Of a DNA stretch of 64,000 nt, positions 36,486-44,093 are shown one piece after another. The position numbers were made by a program, and so were the translations under genes. Numbering within the stretch: the stretch's first letter is position 1; each line of letters begins with the position of its first letter. The stretch lies in the NCBI RefSeq assembly GCF_044904675.1, contig NZ_JADIKJ010000013.1, forward strand, positions 77,733 to 141,732, given 5' to 3'. Under the pieces are notes generated by a model. The model was not told where the DNA came from, did no database searches, and worked only from the letters and a program-made list of their open reading frames with translations. The DNA is from Dyella_B jejuensis. GTDB taxonomy: Bacteria > Pseudomonadota > Gammaproteobacteria > Xanthomonadales > Rhodanobacteraceae.

Positions 36486-37529
36486 ATGTCCGCAGCCGCT
36501 ATCCGCCACGACTGGACGCGCGATCAAGTCGCCGCACTGTTTGCCCTGCCATTCAACGAGTTGCTGCATCAGGCCCATGGCGTGCATCGCGCCCATCACG
36601 ATCCGAACGCGGTCCAGGTTTCCACCCTGCTTTCGATCAAGACCGGCGGCTGCCCCGAGGATTGCGGCTATTGCCCGCAGGCCGCGCGCTATCACACCGG
36701 CGTCAAGGCGGAAAAGTTGATGTCGGTGGATGCCGTGGTCGCTCGTGCCCAGGCTGCCAAGCAGGCCGGCGCCAGCCGTTTCTGCATGGGTGCGGCATGG
36801 CGCAGTCCGAAGGATCGCGACGTCACCCAGGTTGCCGAAATCGTCTCGGCGGTAAAAGCGCTGGGCCTGGAAACCTGCGCCACGCTCGGCATGCTCACCG
36901 ACACCCAGGCGCATACGCTCAAGCAGGCGGGGCTGGATTACTACAACCACAACCTGGATACCGCGCCCGAGTTCTATGGCGAAATCATCCATACCCGGCA
37001 ATACCAGGATCGCCTGGACACGCTCGAGCACATCCGCGAAGCCGGCCTGAAAACCTGCTGCGGCGGCATCGTCGGCATGGGCGAAACGCGCACGCAGCGG
37101 GCCGGCCTGCTGCAGACGCTGGCCAACCTGCCCGAACATCCGCAGTCGGTGCCGATCAACCAGCTGGTGCAAGTGGAAGGCACGCCGCTGCATGGCACCG
37201 AGGCGCTGGATCCATTCGAGTTCGTGCGCACGATCGCGGTGGCGCGCATTCTCATGCCCGCGTCGATGGTGCGGCTGTCGGCCGGCCGGCAGCAGATGGA
37301 CGACGCGGTGCAGGCACTGTGCTTTTTCGCCGGCGCCAATTCGATTTTCTACGGCGAAAAGCTGCTGACCACCGGCAACCCGGATGTGGAGCACGATCGC
37401 GCCTTGTTCCGCCGCCTCGACCTGCACGCGCTGGAAGTGAACGAAGATACCGATACCGTGCACGCCGACATCCTGGAAACAGAAGCTGACGGCTGCGGGC
37501 AAAGCTGTGGCTGCAGTGCCGCGGCCTGA
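36486..37529 (+). CDS. bioB: Biotin synthase
   Basis: Radical-SAM enzyme that inserts sulfur into dethiobiotin. 347 residues. The SAM cluster motif is CPEDCGYC (about 57-64). Further family blocks are CMGAAWRSPKDRD, YYNHNLDTAPEFY, CCGGIVGMGET and NSIFYGEKLLTT. GGAG lies about eleven bases before the ATG. First gene of the bio operon; bioF starts inside its last 23 bases. Confidence 0.97.
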   Translation: MSAAAIRHDWTRDQVAALFALPFNELLHQAHGVHRAHHDPNAVQVSTLLSIKTGGCPEDCGYCPQAARYHTGVKAEKLMSVDAVVARAQAAKQAGASRFCMGAAWRSPKDRDVTQVAEIVSAVKALGLETCATLGMLTDTQAHTLKQAGLDYYNHNLDTAPEFYGEIIHTRQYQDRLDTLEHIREAGLKTCCGGIVGMGETRTQRAGLLQTLANLPEHPQSVPINQLVQVEGTPLHGTEALDPFEFVRTIAVARILMPASMVRLSAGRQQMDDAVQALCFFAGANSIFYGEKLLTTGNPDVEHDRALFRRLDLHALEVNEDTDTVHADILETEADGCGQSCGCSAAA

Positions 37530-38700
37530 CCTGCTCGGGCGACTGGCCGTCCAGACGGCCGAACGCGCGCAGGCGCAACTGCATCGGCGCCTGCGCACGA
37601 TAACCAAAACCGATGGCCCCTGGCTGGAAAGCGATGGCCGTCGCCTGCTCGCTTTCTGCAACAACGATTACCTCGGCCTTGCCCAGGATCCCCGGCTGGT
37701 CGCCGCCCTTAAACAGGCGGCCGATGCCGATGGAGTGGGCAGCGGGTCGGCGCACTTGATCTGCGGTCATCGCCGCGAACACGCCATGCTGGAAGAAGCG
37801 CTGGCCGAATGGACCGGGCGCGAGCGCGCGCTGCTATTTTCCACCGGCTACATGGCCAATCTCGGCGTGATGCAAGCGTTGCTCCAGCGCGGCGAACTGT
37901 GCGTGCAGGACAAACTCAATCACGCCTGCCTGCTCGACGGTGCGCAACTGGCTGGCGCAACGTTGAAGCGCTATCCGCATGCCGAGGTCGACGCGGCCAT
38001 CCGTCAACTGCAACGCAACGCGGAAGGTTGCGCACTGCTCGCCACCGATGGCGTATTCAGCATGGATGGCGATATCGCGCCGCTGCGTGAGCTATCCAGC
38101 CTGTGCGCAAACGAAGGCGCCACCTTGATGGTGGACGATGCGCACGGCCTTGGCGTGCTCGGTGAATCCGGTGCCGGCAGCGTGAGCGAAAGCGGATTGC
38201 ATGAACGCGACGTCCCCGTGCTGATGGCTACGTTGGGCAAGGCGTTGGGATGCAGTGGCGCGTTCGTCGCCGGTTCCGCCGCATTGATCGATGGATTGAC
38301 CCAGTTCGCACGCACCTATGTCTATACCACCGCGCTGCCACCGGCTCTGGCGGCGGCGGCATTGCGTGCGGTCGCCATCGCGCGCGACGAAAGCTGGCGG
38401 CGCGACAAACTCGGACAGCTGATCCGGCGTTTCCGGCGCGGCGCGGCCGAACTTGGCCTGCCGCTGATGCCGTCGCGCACGGCGATCCAGCCGCTGTTGC
38501 TGGGCGACGCGCAGCGCGCGCTGGACGCAGCGCGGGCACTGGAAGCGCAAGGCCTGCTGGTGGTGGCGATCCGTCCGCCCACCGTGCCGCAAGGGCAAGC
38601 CCGCCTGCGCGTGACGCTATCGGCGACGCATGAGGAAACGCATGTGGACCGCTTGCTGGAAGCCCTGGCTTCCCTGCGGCTGATGGATGCGCCGGTATAA
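37507..38700 (+). CDS. bioF: 8-Amino-7-oxononanoate synthase
   Basis: PLP enzyme joining pimeloyl-ACP and alanine. 397 residues. The start is GTG 37507, overlapping bioB by 23 bases (GTG 37516 is an alternative). Visible are FCNNDYLGLAQDPRL, GSGSAHLICGHRREHAMLE, VDDAHGLGVLGESG and the PLP-lysine segment MATLGKALGCSGAFVAG. Tight overlap implies coupling with bioB. Confidence 0.96.
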   Translation: MAAVPRPDLLGRLAVQTAERAQAQLHRRLRTITKTDGPWLESDGRRLLAFCNNDYLGLAQDPRLVAALKQAADADGVGSGSAHLICGHRREHAMLEEALAEWTGRERALLFSTGYMANLGVMQALLQRGELCVQDKLNHACLLDGAQLAGATLKRYPHAEVDAAIRQLQRNAEGCALLATDGVFSMDGDIAPLRELSSLCANEGATLMVDDAHGLGVLGESGAGSVSESGLHERDVPVLMATLGKALGCSGAFVAGSAALIDGLTQFARTYVYTTALPPALAAAALRAVAIARDESWRRDKLGQLIRRFRRGAAELGLPLMPSRTAIQPLLLGDAQRALDAARALEAQGLLVVAIRPPTVPQGQARLRVTLSATHEETHVDRLLEALASLRLMDAPV

Positions 38701-38726
38701 TTGCCTTCCGCACGCCGTCCTCGCCT

Positions 38727-39512
38727 ATGTCGATCCTCAATATCTCCGCCTATCGCTTCGTCAGCCTGGACGATTTGCCCGCGCTGCGTGAGCGCCTGCT
38801 CGCGCGCTGCCACGCCTTGGCACTGAAAGGCACGATCCTGCTGGCGCCGGAAGGCATCAACCTGTTCCTGGCCGGTCCGCGCAACGCGATCGATGCGTTC
38901 GTGGCATGGCTGCGCGAGGACTCGCGCTTTGCCGGGCTGCAGGCCAAGGAATCCTTTTCCGAGGACGTACCGTTCAAGCGCATGCGCGTGCGCCTGAAGC
39001 AGGAAATCATCACCCTGCGCCGGCCTACGATCCGTCCCGAAGGCGGGCGCGCGCCCGCCGTGGACGCGGCCACGCTCAAGCGCTGGCTCGACCAGGGCCA
39101 TGACGACGACGGCCGGGAAGTCGTGCTGCTCGATACGCGCAACGCTTATGAAACGGATGTCGGCATGTTTCCGCAGGCGGTGGATTATCGCTTGAGCAGC
39201 TTCACCGGATTGCCGGATGCGCTCGCCGCCGACCAGGCGCGTTACGCGGGCAAGACCGTGGTTTCGTATTGCACCGGCGGCATCCGCTGCGAGAAGGCGG
39301 TGTTGTATATGCAGGATGTCGGCATGGACGGTGTCTACCAGTTGGAAGGCGGCATCCTGAAATATTTCGAAGAAGCAGGCGGTGCACACTGGCAAGGCGA
39401 CTGCTTCGTATTCGACGAACGCGGCGCGGTCGACAAGACGCTGGAACCCTCGCGCTCATGCGGAACGTGCGCCAGGGCGGAGCGTCAGTCCAGCGACGAT
39501 ACCGCGCCATGA
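38727..39512 (+). CDS. trhO: Rhodanese-type tRNA uridine hydroxylase TrhO (YceA family)
   Basis: 261 residues. The N-terminal acylphosphatase-like half contains GTILLAPEGINLFLAG. The rhodanese half has DTRNAYETDVGMF and the active Cys loop SYCTGGIRCEKA, and the C-terminus carries the Cys pair CGTC. Family members make 5-hydroxyuridine at tRNA position 34. It sits 26 bases after bioF, and its stop overlaps bioH by ATGA, so it is embedded in the biotin operon. A sulfur-related link to biotin synthesis is possible but not shown. Confidence 0.88.
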   Translation: MSILNISAYRFVSLDDLPALRERLLARCHALALKGTILLAPEGINLFLAGPRNAIDAFVAWLREDSRFAGLQAKESFSEDVPFKRMRVRLKQEIITLRRPTIRPEGGRAPAVDAATLKRWLDQGHDDDGREVVLLDTRNAYETDVGMFPQAVDYRLSSFTGLPDALAADQARYAGKTVVSYCTGGIRCEKAVLYMQDVGMDGVYQLEGGILKYFEEAGGAHWQGDCFVFDERGAVDKTLEPSRSCGTCARAERQSSDDTAP

Positions 39513-40282
39513 GCCTGTACATCGAAGTTCGCGGCACCGGCCCGATACCGCTGGTGATGATCCATGGCTGGGCCATGCACGGCGGCGTATTCGCGCCGCT
39601 GGTCGAGGCGCTGGCCAGGCACTGCACCCTGTACCTCGTCGACCTGCCGGGGCATGGCTATTCGCGCGATTGCAACCTGCCGCTGGAACCGCACGCTTGC
39701 GCACACGCCATCGCGCAGGCGACACCGCCGGCCATCTGGCTGGGCTGGTCGCTTGGCGGACTGGTCGCGCTCAGCGGCGCCCTGGCCTTGCCGCGGCACG
39801 TGCGCGGCCTGGCCATGCTGTGCGCCACGCCGCGCTTCACCAGCGCAAGCGATTGGCCCTACGGCAGGGATCCCTCCCTGGCGCGGCAACTGGCCATCGA
39901 TCTGGAAACCGACTACCACGCCACCATCGAACGGTTCCTGGCGCTGGAAGTGATGGGCAGCCCCGATCCGCGCGGCGACCTGCGCCGGCTGCGCGCCGAC
40001 GTGTTCGCGCGCGGCGAACCGGACTTGCGCGTTTTGCAGGAAGGCATCCGCATCCTTGACCAGACCGATCTGCGTCCTCTTCTCCCCGCATTGCCGGCAG
40101 GCAGGAGCTGGTGGAGCGCGGGCCGTCTCGATCGCCTGGTGCATCCGGATGCCATGCAATGGTCAGCCGCCGCGGGCGCAGGCACCTTTCATGTGGTCGC
40201 CCATGCCGGACACGCGCCCTTCCTCAGTCACGCCGATGCGGTAGCACAGACGCTGCTTCCCTGGCTCGAGAGTTTTCCATGA
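39509..40282 (+). CDS. bioH: Pimeloyl-ACP methyl ester esterase
   Basis: Alpha/beta hydrolase that frees pimeloyl-ACP from its methyl ester after chain building. 257 residues from ATG 39509 (MSLYIEVRGTGP), overlapping the trhO stop. Motifs are MIHGWAMHGGVF, the nucleophile elbow GWSLGG, Asp in RLDRLVHPD and His in HAGHAPFLSH. The start within the operon and coupling to bioC support BioH over a generic hydrolase. Confidence 0.93.
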   Translation: MSLYIEVRGTGPIPLVMIHGWAMHGGVFAPLVEALARHCTLYLVDLPGHGYSRDCNLPLEPHACAHAIAQATPPAIWLGWSLGGLVALSGALALPRHVRGLAMLCATPRFTSASDWPYGRDPSLARQLAIDLETDYHATIERFLALEVMGSPDPRGDLRRLRADVFARGEPDLRVLQEGIRILDQTDLRPLLPALPAGRSWWSAGRLDRLVHPDAMQWSAAAGAGTFHVVAHAGHAPFLSHADAVAQTLLPWLESFP

Positions 40283-41160
40283 GCGACTACCAGGTCGACA
40301 CGCACCGCGTGCGCGCCAATTTCAGCCACGCGGCCAGCAGCTATGAGCAGCACGACGCGCTCCAGCGCGAGGTACAGCAACAGCTGCTCGAACGCCTGGA
40401 TTTCTACCCGCAGCAACCCGAACGGGTGATCGATGTAGGCGCAGGCACGGGACGCGGAAGCGCGCAGCTCAGGAAGCGCTATGCGAAAGCACAGGTCATC
40501 GCCGTGGATGCGGCATTGCCCATGTTGCGTGCCGCGAAAACGCATGCCGGGTGGCTCAAGCCGTTCCTGCGGGTATGCGGCGAGGCCACCGCGCTGCCGC
40601 TGCCCGATCACAGCGTGGACGTGTTGCATTCCAACTTGTGCTTCCAATGGATCGATGACCTGCCCGCCCTGTTCGGCGAATGCGTGCGGGTGCTCAAGCC
40701 TGGCGGCATGCTGCTTTTCTCGAGCTTCGGCCCAGACACGCTGCGCGAACTGCGCGCCGCCTGGGCGTCCGTGGACCAGCATTCCCACGTGAGCCGCTTC
40801 CTGGACATGCACGACCTGGGCGATGCCATGATCAACGCCGGCCTGCGCGATCCGGTGCTGGACGTGGATCGCTACACGCTGACCTACAGCGAGCCGAAAG
40901 CGTTATTGCGGGAGCTGAAAGGCCTTGGCGCCACGCATGCCGATCGCGGTCGCGAGCGAGGACTGACCGGCAAGCATCACTTCCAGCACATGCTGGCCGC
41001 CTATGAGGCCATGCGGGTGGACGGACGCATCCCTGCAACCTGGGAAGTGGTGACCGCGCACGCCTGGGGGCCGCCGCCGGGGCAATCGCGACGCGCGAAA
41101 GGCGGCGGCGAAATCGCGAGCTTTTCCCTCGACAGCCTGCGCGGCTCACGCCGGCGCTGA
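40279..41160 (+). CDS. bioC: Malonyl-ACP O-methyltransferase
   Basis: SAM-dependent methylation of malonyl-ACP, which starts pimelate synthesis. 293 residues from ATG 40279, overlapping the bioH stop by ATGA. VRANFSHAASSYEQHDALQ is the BioC N-terminal mark. The SAM loop is VIDVGAGTGRGSAQL, followed by HSNLCFQWIDDLPALF and LLFSSFGPDTLRELR. Last recognised gene of the operon. bioA and bioD are not in this window. Confidence 0.95.
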   Translation: MSDYQVDTHRVRANFSHAASSYEQHDALQREVQQQLLERLDFYPQQPERVIDVGAGTGRGSAQLRKRYAKAQVIAVDAALPMLRAAKTHAGWLKPFLRVCGEATALPLPDHSVDVLHSNLCFQWIDDLPALFGECVRVLKPGGMLLFSSFGPDTLRELRAAWASVDQHSHVSRFLDMHDLGDAMINAGLRDPVLDVDRYTLTYSEPKALLRELKGLGATHADRGRERGLTGKHHFQHMLAAYEAMRVDGRIPATWEVVTAHAWGPPPGQSRRAKGGGEIASFSLDSLRGSRRR

Positions 41161-41394
41161 TCGAACGTTACTTCTACGCGCCTGGAACGCGGGTCCCCGA
41201 AGCAGATGTCGTGGCGGCGCCGGGCGCCAAGGTCGAGCCTGGGCGCATTGCCGGTCATCCGTTGATGGTTGTCGTCGAGTTGCCGGATATGTGCCTGGCC
41301 CTTCATGACGATGGCGCGCAGGTCACGCGAATAATGGAAACAAGCCCTGACGCCGCCGCTCCTTGAACGGATGACATGCGGCATGTCTTCGCGC
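41161..41394. other. Gap between bioC and tag with a decayed-looking open frame
   Basis: No confident gene. On the plus strand one frame is open through the gap to a TGA at 41364-41366 and reads LIERYFYAPGTRVPEADVVA, then HPLMVVVELPDMCLALHDDG. This is protein-like, but its third-position GC (about 70 percent by hand count) is lower than in neighbouring genes, and it has no start of its own outside bioC. It may be a gene remnant or chance. I see no terminator hairpin with a T-run. Confidence 0.3.
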
Positions 41395-41973
41395 TTATCG
41401 CCTGGCGGCGCAGGGCTTATGCCGGAAGCATTCGAGCAGATGGTCATTGACCATTCCGGTGGCCTGCATGAAGGCATAGCAGATCGTGGTACCGACAAAG
41501 CGGAAACCGCGCTTTTTCAGGTCCTTGCTCATCCGGTCCGACAATGGCGTACTGGCAGGTACGTCGCTGCGGGTGCGCCAGTTGTTGCAGATCGGCTTGC
41601 CGTCGACGAAGGACCATAGGTATGCATCGAGGCTGCCGTGTTCGGCAATGACCTGCAACGCGGCCTTGGCATTGTCGCGTACCGAGGTCATCTTCAGGCG
41701 ATTACGGATCAGGCCCGGATCGAGCAGCAGTGCCTCCAGTTCGCGATCCTTCATCGCGGCGACGCGCGCGATCTCGAACCCATGGAACGCACGGCGATAG
41801 TTGTCGCGCTTGTGCAATACCGTGCGCCAGGACAAGCCAGCCTGGGCACCTTCCAGGCACAGAAATTCGAACAAGGCGCGATCGTCGTGCAGCGGCATGC
41901 CCCACTCGGTATCGTGGTATGCCTGCATCAATTCGCCATCGGCCGCCCAATGGCAACGTATGCGTGCAGTCAC
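41395..41973 (-). CDS. tag: DNA-3-methyladenine glycosylase I
   Basis: Removes 3-methyladenine from alkylated DNA. 192 residues. The start is GTG (41971-41973) with GGGAG seven bases upstream. CHWAADGELMQAYHDTEWGMP holds the zinc Cys and His; GLSWRTVLHKRDNYRRAF, the FVDGKP loop, and DHLLECFRH with the last zinc His and Cys complete the family pattern. It is convergent with the bio operon. Confidence 0.94.
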   Translation of the reverse strand: MTARIRCHWAADGELMQAYHDTEWGMPLHDDRALFEFLCLEGAQAGLSWRTVLHKRDNYRRAFHGFEIARVAAMKDRELEALLLDPGLIRNRLKMTSVRDNAKAALQVIAEHGSLDAYLWSFVDGKPICNNWRTRSDVPASTPLSDRMSKDLKKRGFRFVGTTICYAFMQATGMVNDHLLECFRHKPCAARR

Positions 41974-42072
41974 TGCGCACTCCCTATTTTTCAGCCAACA
42001 TTGGCGATGCAGGATAGCGCGCGCCGTCGTCGCGGATCAGCCGCCACGGATAGCATTCGATCGAGGACGCGC

Positions 42073-43023
42073 CTACCAAGGCAACCGGTCGATATCCACG
42101 TTGCCACCGGTCAGCACCAGGCCGATGCGACAGCCCGCGAAGCGATCGCGCTGCTTGAGCAGCGCCGCCAGCACGGTGGCGCTCGATACCTCCACCACCA
42201 GCTTGAGGTTCTGCCACAGCAGTTTCATGGCCGCGATGGTTTCCTCGTCACTGACGGTGATGACTTCGACCCGATGCTCGCGCAAGACCTCCAAATTCGG
42301 CTCACCGATCAAGGTGCGCAAACCATCGCAGACGGTATCCGGGACGAACGATTCGATACGTGCGCCGCGCGCCAGCGACTGCGCGGCATCGTCCGCGCCA
42401 GCAGGCTCGGCACCCAAGACGGCAAGCGCCGGATTCATGCCATGCGCGGCAATCGCACATCCAGACAGCAGGCCGCCGCCGCCGACCGGGGCGATGATCG
42501 TGTCCAGCCCGGCGCTTTGCTGCAGCAGTTCGAGCATCGCTGTGCCCTGGCCGGCGATAACGCGGGTATCGGCGTAGGGATGGACCAGGATGGCGCCCGT
42601 GGCCTGCTGCACCTGGGCAGCCTTCGCTTCACGCGCGGCGATGGTGGGCGCGCAGCGATGCATGATCGCACCGGCCCGCTCGATCGCCTCGACCTTCGCG
42701 CGCACGGCGCCCTCCGGCACGACCACGTGCGCGGGAATGCCGCGGGTCGCGGCAGCCATCGCGAGCGCATTGCCATGATTGCCGGAGGAATGCGTGACCA
42801 CGCCATGCCTGGCCTCGTCATCGGCAAGCGACCACACCGCGTTGCAGGCGCCGCGAAACTTGAACGCGCCGCCGCGCTGCAGGTTCTCGCACTTGAAATG
42901 CAGCTCCGCGCCGAGCAGATCTTCCAGTGCCGCGCTTCGCAACACTGGCGTGATGGTAGCGTGCGGCGCGATGCGGGCGGCCGCATCGCGAATCTGCTCG
43001 AGGCCAGGCAATGTCACGCTCAT
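42073..43023 (-). CDS. PLP-dependent threonine/serine dehydratase-like enzyme
   Basis: 316 residues from ATG 43023, overlapping the stop of the epimerase-like gene by ATGA. The PLP lysine is in GGAFKFRGACNAV; SSGNHGNALA and PVGGGGLLSG are the cofactor loops. There is no ACT domain, so it is not the biosynthetic IlvA. Family members include catabolic threonine dehydratase, serine racemase and hydroxyaspartate ammonia-lyase, and the sequence alone does not decide between them. It is the second threonine-dehydratase-type gene in the window. Confidence 0.85.
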   Translation of the reverse strand: MSVTLPGLEQIRDAAARIAPHATITPVLRSAALEDLLGAELHFKCENLQRGGAFKFRGACNAVWSLADDEARHGVVTHSSGNHGNALAMAAATRGIPAHVVVPEGAVRAKVEAIERAGAIMHRCAPTIAAREAKAAQVQQATGAILVHPYADTRVIAGQGTAMLELLQQSAGLDTIIAPVGGGGLLSGCAIAAHGMNPALAVLGAEPAGADDAAQSLARGARIESFVPDTVCDGLRTLIGEPNLEVLREHRVEVITVSDEETIAAMKLLWQNLKLVVEVSSATVLAALLKQRDRFAGCRIGLVLTGGNVDIDRLPW

Positions 43024-44027
43024 GGGATCTCGATCTCCACGCCGCAACGGAACACTCTTTCCGTGCCGGGCTCCAGCCGGATCGCATTGGCGCAATCGGG
43101 CCGGTTAAAGGCGTTCGACATGCTTTCCATCGGCTCCAGGGCGACGGCGCGGCGCACGTCGCGGGTAACCGTGTCCGCGGTGAATACCAGCACGATCCCA
43201 TGCTCTTGCCACATGCTGATGCGCACGCCGCTGGCCGGATCGCGCAAGTGAGTGCGCGCGCGGCCGTCGGCGTCGAGCACGAGGTCGGCGAAGGCGTTAT
43301 CGATCCTGGCGCTGCCAATTGGCTTTGATTTGCGAAAATCCAACTCCGTTGGCGCCGCATCCAGCGGCTGATACGCCTGCGCGCCCGGCAGCGGAATGTA
43401 GTCGGCGGTGGTGCGGACCAGCGCACGCGCCGGCACCTGCAACTCCCAGGTATCGACAGCGCTGTCGCCCATACGGAAATAAGGGTGCCAGCCGAAGAAA
43501 CACGGCGCCGCCGTCTCGCCGACATTGCGCATGCTGACCTGCAGCGACAAGCCGCGGGCGTCGAGCGTATAGGTCACGGCAAGATCGATCGCAAACGGAT
43601 AGCCCGCGAACGCGCCGGGCCGGATCGCCGAGGTAGCGAAGGTGATGTGGGCACCGTCGCCATCGACATGCTGGATCACCACATCGAAATCCACCCCGCG
43701 CACGAAACCGTGCCGGCTGGCGCGCTGCGCCCCTTCGACGCCCGGCTGCAAGTCATGGGACTGTCCATCGAACGTATAGCGTGCGTCGTCGATGCGGTTG
43801 GCGAACGGCGCCATGATGGCGAAACGCGAGCCGGGCCGGCTGTCCAGTTCCGCACCGTCGCGGTAGCCGTCGGCCAGTTGCTGAAACTCGCCGGCAATGC
43901 GCTGTTCGAGGGAAACCAGGGTCGCCCCGCGGCGCGCTATGCGCACGCGGCGTCCACGCCCGGCATCGTCAAGAACGAATACATCGTGCGGCCCCATCTG
44001 CGTCTTTTCGATCGTGAACTCGCTCAT
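43020..44027 (-). CDS. Aldose 1-epimerase family protein (GalM-like)
   Basis: 335 residues of all-beta galactose-mutarotase fold. RFAIMAPFANRIDDARYTFDG matches the GalM substrate region, SRHGFVRGVDFDV and FFGWHPYFRMG supply the catalytic-type histidines, and ALEPMESMSNAFN the acidic end. The sugar substrate is unknown. The ATG has AGGA about nine bases upstream. It overlaps the dehydratase by ATGA, so the two are co-translated, although no shared pathway is obvious. It is divergent from pepN. Confidence 0.85.
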   Translation of the reverse strand: MSEFTIEKTQMGPHDVFVLDDAGRGRRVRIARRGATLVSLEQRIAGEFQQLADGYRDGAELDSRPGSRFAIMAPFANRIDDARYTFDGQSHDLQPGVEGAQRASRHGFVRGVDFDVVIQHVDGDGAHITFATSAIRPGAFAGYPFAIDLAVTYTLDARGLSLQVSMRNVGETAAPCFFGWHPYFRMGDSAVDTWELQVPARALVRTTADYIPLPGAQAYQPLDAAPTELDFRKSKPIGSARIDNAFADLVLDADGRARTHLRDPASGVRISMWQEHGIVLVFTADTVTRDVRRAVALEPMESMSNAFNRPDCANAIRLEPGTERVFRCGVEIEIP

Positions 44028-44093
44028 CCGCTTGTCCTGTGGGGAAGGGGCCTCATGTTAGCCTGATACGTCCCCGTTCATCCCGTGTGCCGC

